From positions 10,886,214-10,950,213 of the forward strand of contig JACTAT010000037.1 in the NCBI GenBank assembly GCA_014526335.1: a stretch of DNA of 64,000 nt, written 5' to 3'. Both the position numbers and the translations under genes were made by a program. A model generated the notes under the pieces. It was not told the origin of the DNA and searched no databases. It saw nothing but the letters and a program-made list of their open reading frames with translations. Positions 23,358 through 34,977 of this stretch are shown here, piece by piece. This stretch comes from Chrysaora quinquecirrha (taxonomy: Eukaryota > Cnidaria > Scyphozoa > Semaeostomeae > Pelagiidae). Numbering within the stretch: the stretch's first letter is position 1; each line of letters starts with the position of its first letter.

Positions 23358-24349
23358 ACACTATCACGTGCGTAGAAGTCGATGGTTCCAAACCATCCTG
23401 TAGCCTGAGTCAGCTATTCTCTGCAATGCAAAACACCGATGTTCCGCGTCCAGTAGCATTACACTAGCACTCACCTTTCCAATGCAAAAACACTGACACA
23501 TTCAAACAGCATCTACTCAACCACATTATTCACCCTTTCTCATAAACTAACCTACCTACTCTATTGAATGACTGCAGACTTTTGTATACAAGGATCTCAC
23601 TCCAACAAATTTAGAAACCCTTACAATAAAGTAATTTTGCAGCCACCCAAAATATCCTACATTTACTGATGGCCTCCGTTAATTGTCTCCATTCTTCTAC
23701 AACCCAAAACGCTCCAATATTTTCAACCAACAATTATGAATTACTTGCACAACAATATGACACTGACATCTACGTATACAAAAGTCTCCAGCCCCAAGAA
23801 ATGATTGCAAGATCCCATGAGCCCCAACTTATTTAGCTGCGTATTTCACCTGATTGTAAACAACCACATAAATTATTATATTTCTTCATACTAACATCAA
23901 TTATTCGAGATTTTCCCTGTTACTTTGTACCAATAACTCACCGATCTTGCACTCACGTCTTACATTCGCCACTTTCGTCTATGTTGCCAATTATCTAATA
24001 ACTACATTCGATATTCGGAACCTAAAATGCCTCTAATTAATCCACTTCTATTCAAGACGCTAAAATTTCCAGACCTTTCAACTTCATAGGTCTAATCATC
24101 TCAACATCACAAACATCTCATCACCCCAACATATCAATCCCCCCAAAGAAACTCTAAAAAACCAACAACCCAAAACACCGGCAATATTCTAAATTCCAGG
24201 CATTCTAGGTACCATAGATCGATTGTATTTCACTAACATACTTATATACTTCAAATATTTGTTTATGTATACTGTACCATTCTTAATGACAATACATTCA
24301 ACACTAGAATATTTCCAGGCCGAACGTCCTGATTTCTTATGTATCGACA

Positions 24350-25182
24350 ATGACTTCCTCAAATGAGCACAGCTGCTTCTCGAAAGTCACAAAAGCTCCT
24401 CCAGAGTCTAACACAGTAAACAAATACCAAGAGACGTCATTAGAGAAAGGCCCTCCGTCATGGCGAACCCACCTATATGATGTCACCTGCACAAACACAA
24501 CACTCCAGAACATCTGCCTGTCACTTGATAGTCTGCAACAGTTCCGCCCGTACACTATCAAATCACGGGGCCAAATAGAATCTCCTGTGGAACTCTACAA
24601 CTCAAACAATGCATTAACAAACACTTCATACCCAAGAGCATTGTCGAATTTGCTATTTTGCACACGAACCAAGACATACTCTATTGACAAATAATGTTCT
24701 TCTTCACAAGCACAAAACCCCGAGGACAACTGTTACTCATGGTATGTAGACATTACTTTCCTTTCCATTATACCCATCACTTCAAAACACCGACTTTCAA
24801 GCAACTACTGTACAATTTGCTATTTGCGCAACACCAATTCTCAAAATCAATTATTGTTTCAGGTTTACACAGGAACAGAAGTAAACATGTATCCAATAAG
24901 GAAACACTACAGTCACACCTAGCCTTCTATTTTACACCTCTACCGCAAACAAAACTGTCCCACATGGTATGTATAAATTACTGTCCTACAAATAAACATA
25001 TCATACCTACCTGCTATTCCCCTATATTCAATTACTTCTCTTTGAATTTCATCCAACCCAAATCCCTAAAAACTCATCAATCTTTCAGGTTTACTGTAAA
25101 TCAAGCTGTCCGGACATTCGACCGTGTCCCCACTACAACTACCAATTCATACAGAAGATCAACAACTGAGAAATATGTCTAA
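24350..25182 (+). CDS. hypothetical ORFs with repeated intron-like boundaries (U1 only)
   Basis: An ORF at 24350-24694 (114 codons) ends in TAATG and overlaps the start of a second (24694-25182, 162 codons). The second frame contains two segments that begin CATG|GTATGT and end TTTCAG|GTTTAC (about 24742-24861 and 24967-25088), a pattern typical of introns. Splicing the first intron would shift the frame and end the protein after about 19 more residues. I recognise no domain. U4 has lost almost all of this region where the element at 47059-48158 sits, so it cannot be essential to that copy. It may be the 3' end of a transcript rather than a real gene. Confidence 0.25.
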
Positions 25183-25555
25183 TGTCTTCCTTTTGCATGT
25201 GTTCAGGTATACACACTTCTATTAACGCTATATCCATTTAGCTTAGTCCAATTTTCCAAATATACTATTTCAATATAATAATGTAATACTCCATTCTACT
25301 CTTCACGTGTATCTCAGATTTAAATATTGCAACATTGGGTGGGATGTTCACAATGGTAATTCCCCTTGTGTTGGACGCCACTCTACATTCCTATTCTTTC
25401 CGTATGAAATTCCTATTCAGGTTGGATGCTCACATGATGCTTTTCATTACCAACAATTATCGCAGCTAAAATCCCGCGTATGTATGACCTCAGTAACCTT
25501 ATATCTTGGATAGCCTGTTATGTGCACGGATGCGCCACCCAACGAGTTTAGAGGG

Positions 25556-25719
25556 AGAGCACGTGCGGAGCACCTGCCGCCGAGAGGTTGCCGCGAGCGC
25601 AGCGAGCGGCAGCCGAGCAGAGCGACGCGGAGCGTCGCCCGCGAGCCGCGAAGCGGCGAGAAGCCCTCCGCAGGAGCTAGCGATGGCGGCCTCGCGCGAA
25701 GCGCGAGCCGCCGAGCTAG
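25556..25719 (+). other. Helitron 3' terminal hairpin block, U1
   Basis: This has the same layout as U0's block: GAGCACGTGCGGAGCACCTGC, then hairpins GCGACGC/GCGTCGC (here with a GGA loop), GCCGC/GCGGC (GAA loop) and GGCGGCCTCGCGC/GCGCGAGCCGCC (GAA loop), then CGAG and CTAG at 25716-25719. Confidence 0.85.
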
Positions 25720-27212
25720 TCTCTATACTAATGCGTGAAGTAGGCGTGGCGTTGGCGATCGCGTTTTCTTGTGCGAGTTCGATCCGAAGTTGGGCCGCTT
25801 CCCGGTTCGCCATTTCCCGTGCGGGGTCGAGCAACCGACGTGCTACCTTGTCATCATCGCCTCGTTCGTGGCAGGCTGCTGCCAGCTGCGCCACAGGCTG
25901 GCAAATACCGATCATTGTGCCCGATATTGGTCTAATGACGTGCGAGGAAACAAAGGCAGACAAAAGATGTACAGTTAGGCAGGATTCCCCCGCCCTTCGA
26001 AAACATTTCAGGCACGAACCCCGTGAGCTCCCCGTTGGCAATGGGCCACGCTCGGGGAACAATAGACCTCGTTCCTGCAACCAATCGTGGGGCACGTCCG
26101 GTCGCGGGGTTAAATCAATGTCGGTGCTGTGTCACGGGCTTTCGAAGCGTCTAGAAGGATCCCGTGTTTCGTGGCACATCCATTCGTGCATCCACAAGGA
26201 ACGAGGTATATATTTCCTACAAGTTCGAGTGCTGTTGGAAAATGGTGAAGGCGTTTATCATTTGTCCAGTTCTTTTATGTATGTTTCGTTCCACAATGGC
26301 AACAAAACAGGGAACGTAAGAAGAGAATTAAGAATTTATTTCAGAGCATTCTCGGTTCAGTGGATGCTTGTTTACTTGATTTGGTGGTTGCGTCATCTCA
26401 ACTGGAGTTTTGTTTACGTGATTTTATTGCGTCATCTCAGTTCACTTGAGAAAACTGTCACATGTGTTATAAAATTTATTGAATAAAATTCGATGTCAAA
26501 TAGAGTGAATGGTAGAGTGAATGCACTTATTTTTTGTTTAATTGCAACTGTTGCGTCGTTTCAATTCAGTGGACCATGTCCTTCTAGCTATTTTACGTTA
26601 ACGACCCTAAATGGTTCTGAGTGTGTAAAAGTGGGAACGGGGAATTAGGGAATCGAGGAATCGGAAACATGACGTCAAGGTGTTTATCGTTTGTTCAGTT
26701 CTTTATATTTGTTTCGTTTCACCATTGCAGCAAAATAGTGAACGTAAGAAGAGAATTAAGAATTTAATTTCAGAGCATTCACGGTTCTGTCTATGTTTGT
26801 TTACGGTATTTCGTGGCGCCATCTCAATTGACAGGAGTAAACTGTTCGTTTACTTGATTTTCTTGCGTCATCTCAGTTCACTTGAGAAAACTGTCAGCCT
26901 AATTTAAGGTCATCACGAATTCATTGGACCATGTCCTTCGAGCAATTTCACGCTAACGACCCTAAATGGTTCTCAGTCTGTAAAAGTAGGAGCGGGGAAT
27001 CAGGGAATCCAGGAATCGAGGACATACCGTCATATTAAGGGAATCTATGGGTATTTTGGAGTTTCATCAAGGGGGGCGTAACCCCTTGACTTGAATTAAG
27101 GGTGTACAATGGTATTAATGAAATATATTCATGAGGTACATCAGATAAATTAGGGAATTGAACGATTGGGAAAATGTTAAGCGGATCCAAGGGTATTTAG
27201 GAATCGTATTAA

Positions 27213-27630
27213 ACTGGGCAGCCAAGTAACTAGGCAACTGGGTAACCCAACCACAGAGCAACAGCGTAACTGAGCAACTCGGCAACTAGGGGAACCGATC
27301 AACCGGGCAACTAGGAAACCATGCAGCTTGCATCTGAGCAACTAGGCAACTGAGCAACTAGGCAACGAAAGCAATGACGGAACTGGGGAACCAGGCAACT
27401 GTGAAACTGGGAAACCGAGCAACTGGACAAGTGGGTAACCAAGTAACTGGGAACTAGGCAACCAAGCACATCAGCGACAGGGCAACAAAGCAATTAGGCA
27501 ACTGAGCAACTGGGCAACTGAGCAACTGCGCAACTGCGCGGCTGGGAAATCAAGCACCGAGACAACCAAGCAATTTGGCAAGTCAGCAACTGGGCAACTA
27601 AGCAACTGGGCAAACAGAGCAACGGCGCAA
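27213..27630. repeat. octamer minisatellite (CAACTGGG/CAACCGAG), left part
   Basis: Degenerate eight-base units, mainly CAACTGGG, CAACCGAG and CAACCAAG, repeat without interruption. The array continues at 28885 after the LINE insertion. Long open frames in several phases are a consequence of the eight-base period. Confidence 0.85.
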
Positions 27631-28882
27631 TAATAATAATAATAATAATAAATTTATTTTAAGTTGGCTTTACATAGCTGAAGACATTAATTAAAAGTTA
27701 TAGCTAATTTACGCCAACTATTTAAAAAATACTGATCTAAAATACTAGATAAAATCCTTTAAAACTTATATACATGTGATAAAATTTTTAGCTTAAAATG
27801 TGATAAAATGTCATAAAATCGATCAAAACTTATTGATAAAAACATGAAACATAATCATTCTATAAGAACCCAAGATTTTGGATGAAAGGCCGACATATTT
27901 TGCAGAAGCATTCCTCTCCATTCCATTTTTTATTCTGGATCTGAAATCTCGAATTGATTCAGCATTTCTAGTATCTCGAGGAAGGAGAGCCAAAGTTGAG
28001 GTCCTCTGTATCTAATAGTCTCGGACCCAAAATTACAGTTTTATCCTAGGTATTTCGAATTCATTATTATTTCTAAGGCTATACATATTTTCTTGCTCCC
28101 TAAAGATCTCTTTAATGAATGTGGGGTTTATATTTTGTGTGTTTTGAACATTTCAGTCATTAGAGTTTGTAAATTCTTGGCATGTATAGTGACTGAATTA
28201 TCCCTTTCTAATAAACATTCAAAACTAGAAACAAAATCCTTATAAGCAATTCTTAAGGCCCTTTCATGTATTTTATTAATTTTAGAATTTAAATGCTTGC
28301 TATGGAACATCCAAGCCAGTGGACAGTATTGAAACTGGCTCATTACGAAGGCTCTCATTAAAATTCGCAGCTTGTTGGAATCCATGTATGCAGAGAGACG
28401 GGAGAGTGCAAAAAGCTTGTTTCCAGCCTTCTTACATAGCTTATTAATATGCGTCTCATAAGTTAGTTTGTGATCGATTATTACTCCGAGCAACTTCTCC
28501 TCGTCCTTATTTTCAATAATGCTGTCACCTACACTAACTGTAATAGTTTGATTAGCGCTTTTCCTAGTACCATAAAGTGACATTTTCTGTATTTAATTTC
28601 ATAAAGTTATCTTCAAACCATTGAATAAATATCGTGGAATCATTCTCTAATCTCATGATTACGTTATCCAAATTCTTATCGCTTGCATAAATGGTGGTAT
28701 CGTCTGCATAATTACAGATATTAGTTTCTTGAATGGAGAGTAGCAAATCATTTATATACATGTTAAAGAAAAGGGGACCAAGAACTGACCCTTGTGGTAC
28801 TCCTAACAAAAGATTTTTAAATTTACTGAAAGATCCATTGATTTTCACTCTTTGCTGTCTGTTTTCCAAAAAGCTGTGAATT
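27631..28882 (-). mobile_element. 5'-truncated LINE inserted in the minisatellite
   Basis: On the minus strand the element ends at 27631 in a (TTA)n tail and is truncated at about 28882. It carries reverse transcriptase from the GVPQGSVLGPL motif through YADDTT (frame about 28885-28564), then, after a frameshift, the C-terminal part at 28583-28128 with LLGVIIDHKL and KIHERALRIAY. The region below 28128 continues the C-terminus with further breaks. U6 has an uninterrupted array at the matching place (about 53251-53262). Flanking GCGCAA/GTGCAAC may be a decayed target duplication. It is a different family from the LINE at 7530. Confidence 0.85.
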
Positions 28883-28884
28883 AG

Positions 28885-29540
28885 TGCAACTGAGCAACCC
28901 AGCAACTGGGCAACTGAGAAACCGAGCAACTGGGCAACTGGGAAACTGATCAACTGGGAACCAAGCAACGGAGCAAATCAGCAACAGGACAGCCAAGCAA
29001 TTGGGAAGTAAGCAACTGGGAAACCGAGCAAATGGGAACCAAGCAACTGAGCAAATCAGCAACAGAGCAGCCAAGTAATTGGGCAAGTGAGCAACTAGGC
29101 TACTGAGAAACTTGTTAACGTGGCAACTGGGAGACCTCGCAGCTAGGCAACCAAGCAACGGGGCAACAGGGCAACCGAGCAACTGGGGAACTGGGAAACC
29201 AAGAAACTTGGCAACTGGGGAACTCCACAGCTTGGCAACCAAGCAACGCTGCAATAGGCCAACCGAGCAATTGCGCAAGGGAGCAACTGGGCAACTGAGC
29301 ACCTGGGCAACCAGAGCAAGGCTGCAACTGGTCAACCGAGCAATTTAGCAACTGGGAAACCGAGCAACTGCGTTACCGGGAAACCGAGCAACTGGGAACC
29401 AAGCAAAACCAGAGCAATGGCGCAACTGGGCAACCAAGCAACTCGGCTACTGGGAAACCGGCGATACCAAGCAACTGGGCAACTGGGAAACCAAGCAGCC
29501 AAGCAAGTCAGTAACAGGACAACCAAGAAACTAAGCAACG
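28885..29540. repeat. octamer minisatellite, right part
   Basis: This continues the CAACTGGG/CAACCAAG array after the LINE. It ends near 29540, where the 115-bp-type repeats begin. Confidence 0.85.
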
Positions 29541-29924
29541 ATGTTTGCGATATTTATTCTGTCCATATTACATTCCCATGTCATCCACATATCACGTGAT
29601 CCTGTGTACCCTCGGAGAAAAAGGTTACCATTTTAAATCCCCCTGGTGCATTTCCTCCTTATGAGATTCCCACTAAGATTCCTTTTTACCTTCAAAAATA
29701 ATTTTCACAATGGTAATTCCCCTTGTCTTGGATGCCACTCTAGATTCCTACTCTTTCCGTATGAAGTTCCTATTCAGGTTGGATGCTCACGTGATGCTTT
29801 TTATTACCAACAATTAGCGCAACTAAAATCCCGCGTATGTATGACCTCAGTCACCTTATATCTTGCATAGCCGACTGTTATGTGCACGGATAAGCCATCA
29901 AACGAGTTTGGAAGGAGGGAGAGC

Positions 29925-30083
29925 ACGTGCGGAGCACGTGCCACTGAGAGGTTGCCGCGAGCACAGTGAGCGGCAGCCGAGCAGAGCGACGCGAAGCGTC
30001 GCCCGCGGGCCGCGAAGCGGCGAGAAGCCCTCCGCAGGAGCTAGCGATGGCGGCATCGCGCGAAGCGCGAGCCGCCGAGCTAG
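29925..30083 (+). other. Helitron 3' terminal hairpin block, U2
   Basis: GCACGTGCGGAGCACGTGC is followed by three GAA-capped hairpins (GCGACGC/GCGTCGC, GGCCGC/GCGGC-type and a CTCGCGC-type stem with GGCGGC/GCCGCC at its base) and CGAG-CTAG, ending at 30083. Confidence 0.8.
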
Positions 30084-30631
30084 TCTATATACTAAAATGT
30101 GAAGTTGGCACGAGTGTTTTTTGGTTGCAATTCGATGCGCGGTTGGGCCGCTTCCCTCTTTTCGAAGTGCGCCGCCTTCTCGAGAGCCCCAGTTGTGGAT
30201 CTGTCATCACGACAGCTTTGGGGGCCGGCTGCTACCACCTCCGAACAGGGGTTGCAAATACCAGCTCTTTTGTGGTGATATCGGACCGGGAACAAAGGCG
30301 AACAAAGGTTGTACAGTGTTTCAGGCATCCCCCGCAGCCGCAGGAATGCACCCAACAAACGGTCGTTAAAGGTTGACGACTTCCTTTCGTAACTCCCCCT
30401 TGGCAGGTGGCCCCAGGTTGATTGTGTTGGGAAACAAAGGGCTTCCTCGTTTCAGCCAGTTACGGCATGTCTTCTGCCATTACGGGATAATTTCAGTTTA
30501 GCTGCTGCGTCACAGCTCAGAAGGATCTAGAAGTGTCGGCATGTTACGTGGCACACATGAAAGGGTTCGAAACGTTGCCCGGCCAGGATTCAATGCCCCG
30601 ATAAGTTTTCCCTTTTTAGGTGTTTCAGGAA

Positions 30632-31060
30632 AATAGTTTGTTTTGTACTTCCTATTTACTAAGGATTTTTTCGTAACAAATCTCTGATTTCTGTTTACTT
30701 CAATCTATTGCGTCGATGCAATTTACTCAACCATGTCTTTGAGGCAATTTCACGTTAATGGCTCAAGTCGTTATTGTCCTAAACATTAATTAACATTTCC
30801 TGGATGAATTTCTTATTTTCAATTCCTCTTGAAAATGTAAACCAAGTTTTCATCAGTTATCTCACCGGAAATACTACTCATGTAAATACTTTGTTTTGTA
30901 TTTACTAATTACTAATGTGTTTCGGTAACAAATCAGTGATTTTTGTTTACTTTGACCTATTGCGTCATTCTAATTTACTCAACCATGTCTTTGAGGCAAT
31001 TTCACGTTAATGGCTTATGCCATTATTGTCCCAAAAATTAATTAATATTTCTTGGATGAA
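30632..31060 (+). repeat. tandem repeats of about 250 bp (U3)
   Basis: Two units begin near 30637 and 30889 with GTTTGTTTTGTA(C/T)TT and match those in U0 and U1. Confidence 0.65.
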
Positions 31061-31199
31061 TTTCTTATTGTCGATTTTTGTTAGAAATATTCACTAAGTT
31101 TTAAACTGTTGGATTTCTTGGAAAAACTCCAACACCTAAAAGGTGGCAACCGGAAATCGGGGAGTCAGAAGATCGGGCATATGACGTCATTTTAAGGCA

Positions 31200-32400
31200 A
31201 CGTTGCATGTGCGATTTCCATTCCAGGTAGATGGTCACGTGATTCTTTTTCCCCTTCCCAAAGTTGCTCACAACTTAAATCCCTTCTGTACATGACGTCA
31301 ATCTGGATTTCTATTGTCTTTATGAGGTTCCAATTCAATTCGGATTGTCACGTGATCCTTTCTGCCCTTCCTATGAAGATTGGAACTAAATCCCTTTGGT
31401 GTATGACGTCCATGTAGATTTCATTCTTTTCATATGAAATTCCCGTTCCAGTGAGATAGTCACGTGGTCCTCTTTACCCTTTGCAACGATATTCGCAACT
31501 ACAATCCCTTCGGTTCATCGCGTCAGCCTGGATTTCATTCTGTCCATTATTCGCAACTAAAATCCCTTTGCCCCACTATGTCAGTCTAGATTTCATTCTC
31601 TTCATATGAAATTCCAATTCCAGTCGGATTATCACGTAGTCATTTTTACCCTTTGCAACGATATTCGCAACTAAAATTCCTTTCGTCCATGACGTCAGTT
31701 TGGATTTCATTCTGTTCATATGAAATTCCAATTCCATTCGAATGGTCACGTGGTCCTTTTGACACTTTGCAACGATATTCGCAAGTAATATCCCTTTGCT
31801 GCATGAGGTTCATGAGGTTTTTCATTCTGTTCATATGAGAATCCCTTTCCACTTGGATGGTCACGTGATCCTTTTTACCCTTACCAATGACATATGCAAC
31901 TAAAATCCCTTTGGTGCATGAGATCAGTCTTGATTTCTTACTGGTCATATGAGCTTCCAATTCCAGTCGGACGGTCACGTGGTCCTTTTGACCCCTTGCA
32001 ACGATGTTTGGAACTAAAATCCCTTTGGTGCGCTTTCCATCTGGATTTCCATTCCCTCCATAACAGATTCCTATTCAAGTCTGATTGTGAGAGGTTCTTT
32101 TCCCTCAGAAAAAGGTTACCAAGTATAATCCCCCTGTTGTATCACGCCAGTCTTGATTCTTATTTCCTCCTTATGAGATTCCTATTCAACTCCGATGTTA
32201 ACGTGATCCTACTTACCCTCTACAATAATGTTTGCAACGAAAAACCCCCCTGATGCATGAGGTCTGTTTAGATTTCTAATCTGTCCATTCGTGATTCCCG
32301 TTCAAGTCGGATACGTGGTCCTCTTTATTCTTACCAAGGATAATCGCCACTAAAATCCCGCGTGTGCATGACGTCAGTCACCTTATTTCTTATATAGCCG
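31200..32400 (+). repeat. tandem repeats of about 115 bp with CACGTG and TGACGTCA words (U3)
   Basis: About ten units alternate a TGACGTCA-like box with a GGTCACGTGGTCC-like box and share GCAACGATATTCGCAACTAAAA-type spacers (abbreviated). Minus-strand frames here are repeat artefacts. Confidence 0.75.
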
Positions 32401-32447
32401 ACTGCTTTATGCACAGATGAGCCTCCCAACGAGTTTGGAAGTACCGA

Positions 32448-32599
32448 GAGCACGTGCGGAGCACGTGCCACTGAGAGGTTGCCGCGAGCGGCAGCCGAGC
32501 GGAGCGACGCGAAGCGTTGCCCGCGAGCCGCGAAGCGGCGAGAAGCCCTCCACAGGAGCTAGCGATGGCCGCATAGCGATGGCCGAGCGGCCGAGCTAG
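32448..32599 (+). other. Helitron 3' terminal hairpin block, U3
   Basis: The same block as in U0 but with the final stem shortened: the two GCGAAGC-based hairpins are present (GCGACGCGAAGCGTTGC with one mismatch, GCCGCGAAGCGGC). The last hairpin has decayed to GGCCGCATAGCGATGGCCGA before GCGGCCGAGCTAG. Confidence 0.75.
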
Positions 32600-33824
32600 T
32601 CTCTATACTAAAGTGCGGAGTAGGCGTGGCGTTGGCGAACGCGTTTCCTTGTGAAAGTTCGATCCGCAGTTGGGCCGCTTCCCGGTTTGCCAACTCCCGT
32701 GCGCGGTCGAGCCACCGACGTGCTACCTTGTCATCATCACCTCGTTCGTGGCAGGCTGCTGCCGGCTGCGCTACGGCCTGGCAAATACCGATCATTGTGC
32801 CCGATATTGGTCTAATGACGTAGGAGGAAACAAAGGAAAACAAAAGATGTACAGTTAGGCAGGATTCCCCCGCCCTTCGAAAACATTTCAGGCACGAACC
32901 CCGGGAGCTCCCCGTTGGCAATGGGCCACGCTCGGGGAACAATCGACCTCGTTCCCGCAACCTTAGTGAGGCACGTCCGGTCACGGGGGAAAACAGGTAA
33001 CATCCGTTTTTTCGCTGCGTCACGGGCTTTCGCCTAGAATGTTCGCCGTGTTTGGTTGCACATTCATGCATCGGTCCACATTTTTCTCATTGCTTGCGGA
33101 ACGCAGCGAAATTGCCGTGAATCAATTTCCAGTGCTCTTGAAAATATGATTCATTTCATTATTTATCATAATTTATCTATTATTTATCATTATTATCATT
33201 ATTTATTTCATTTCACCATTATACGCATACAATTTGGGTTTCTCTACATTTTTACACCGAGTTTCTATTTGAAACATGGAAATCAACATATTTTTTGTTT
33301 GCTTGAATCTGTTTCGCAATTCTTATTCATTATATCATGTCTTTAGAGCGATTTCACGTTAATCACCATTAATGACTGCAAATGGTCTTCGCTGTGTAAA
33401 ATCGGGAATCGGGCATCAGGGAATCGTGAACATAACGTCATCTTAAGGGGGGCATTAAGTATTAAGGCATTTCGTTTAGGTACCAGACAGGAAAGTTTGC
33501 TCTGGCAGCTCCTCCATTTTTGCAATGACTGCGCAGGTACCACGAACAAAGCAACAGAAGAAAAATTTGCATCTTGTGTTCTGTAGTTTTCGTTATGCTA
33601 AGCTTCAGTGAATGACCAAGCCATTAGCAAATTACCCACATAAATTACCCTGTAATGATTATTTGATGCGGATATTTCCCCTATTGCCTTCCTTAATGGG
33701 CATGTGCTTGCTCAATTATTCTACCAACCTATCAGAAATTATCCTCGACGACAACAAGTTCAAATTTTACATTTTCGACTTCGCTACTGGTCAGTGTGTA
33801 GCTACTTACAGCAGCGAAAGACGA

Positions 33825-34365
33825 ATGATAATCAAAGCCATATTATTCTACACATTGGTATACGTTTTTTCAGGTAAGCCGTACAGCTATGTATTCGTTT
33901 GACTTTCCACTACCATATCATACTTGTTTGCCTGTTTTTCAATAACACCACGATATTTTTCATCCTATATATTTCTTATCCCATAGGAGTTCTAAACGAT
34001 CAGCTTTCGTCGCGTCCAATTTGCTCACCACTCGATACAAGTTGAGTCTCTTTTCTTTCTTTGTTACTTTTTTGGTACTTTCGTTTGAGATACCAACTAG
34101 AGAGCCATTTATCCCTGGTTACGATACCCGCCCATTTTTTATGAAGATTGCCTTTCGTCTCTTTCCTGAACAGAGCGCCCAACAGAGCAAAGGAATGGCC
34201 ACCTTGTGGTCTGTGGGCTTTTCTCCTTTTACTTTTACAACGTGAACACTTTCTGACTTTAACAAATTTATAGAATTCCTATTCTTCATTCCAACAGGGA
34301 TTTCTCAAAACCTACAACATCATACTACCTTCGTCTGTGTACATTCCACATCGTATTTTCGAGAG
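33825..34365 (+). CDS. candidate spliced leader ORF upstream of RepHel (U4)
   Basis: Exon a is 33825-33873 (ATG, encoding MIIKAILFYTLVYVFSG, then GTAAGC). Exon b is 33987-34041, after CCCATAG, but its donor has mutated to TTGAGT. Exon c is 34298-34365, after CCAACAG, with donor GTGAGT. The lengths of 49, 55 and 68 nt equal those in U1 and U7. The joined frame has no stop and its phase would continue in frame through the five bases before the RepHel ATG at 38507, adding about 59 residues. Whether the leader is translated, or is a signal-like peptide on RepHel, cannot be told from sequence. The frame of exon a is also open further upstream, to about 33612. Confidence 0.4.
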
Positions 34366-34977
34366 GTGAGTCTGACTGTTAAAACAAATTCTATACTATG
34401 CAATAAAAATTATTATCATCATTGATATTAGTTATAATTGTACCTGTTCAGTATTTTAGAGCTCCTTGTTGAGTGGGTCCTCCGTCCATAAATTCTATTT
34501 TCAATAAGCCCTGCAATCTTGACCCAGGGGGGGTAGCCTACCTATTAACTTTCAATACGGGGGGTCCATGCCAATATTTGGTGTCCGAAGTCTTAAGCTT
34601 ATTCAATATTTGGGGTCTGTGAATTATAACATGGACAATAATTTAATATTTGGGGTCCGCAAATCTGAAGGAAGAATCGTGCGATTTGGTGGGATTCAGT
34701 GCAATGACCCAACCAATTGCCGAGAGCTTATAAATTGTAAATTGTCATGAAACTGATGGCTAAACCAGAGAAAACATTTTAGGTGTCCAAATGTAGATAT
34801 GTCATTACTCAATAAATTCCTGTTGAAACTTTACTAAAAGTCTCTAAAAGCCCCAATTTCTCCCATTTTTTTCGACAATAAATACTCCACCCTTGGGAAT
34901 TGTTTTTTCCCATTATTTTACACAGGCCTTATTCGACGACAGGAAATACACGAGGGGGGCTTATCAAATTATCCAAA

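Larger units (their letters stand above)
12531..25719 (+). mobile_element. Helitron U1, complete and potentially autonomous (13.2 kb)
   Basis: The 5' end TCTATATACTAAAATTTG directly follows U0's CTAG, and the 3' end is CTAG at 25716-25719, directly followed by U2's TC. It carries the only intact RepHel gene in the window (17620-22560), upstream leader exons (14088-14812), 250-bp repeats, a G-rich minisatellite, structured repeats after the gene and the standard 3' hairpin block. The TC start, the hairpin followed by CTAG, the absence of TIRs and the RepHel gene place it with canonical Helitrons. I saw no OTU or extra endonuclease domain of the kind found in Helentrons. Confidence 0.85.
25720..30083 (+). 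mobile_element. Helitron U2, non-autonomous
   Basis: The 5' end TCTCTATACTAATGCG abuts U1's CTAG, and the 3' end CTAG is at 30080-30083. The first 450 bases are CpG-rich and resemble the starts of U4-U7. Diverged repeats (about 26290-27030), an octamer minisatellite split by a LINE, 115-bp-type repeats and the 3' hairpin block follow. The body up to about 29138 matches U6. A CAAGGGG/CCCCTTG stem-loop lies near 27079. There is no Rep gene. Confidence 0.8.
30084..32599 (+). mobile_element. Helitron U3, non-autonomous (2.5 kb)
   Basis: It starts TCTATATACTAAAATGTG directly after U2's CTAG and ends CTAG at 32596-32599. The 5' 470 bases match U0 and U1, two units of the 250-bp repeat follow (30632-31060), and then about ten 115-bp repeats lead into the 3' hairpin block. 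It is probably a deletion derivative of the U0/U1 family and has no coding capacity. Confidence 0.8.

Noticed and set aside
28823..29351. Overlapping open frames on both strands in the CAACTGGG array, and similar ones at 48990-51072 and 52728-53425
   Set aside because: An eight-base repeat reads open in several phases; the products are periodic and low-complexity with no conserved start.
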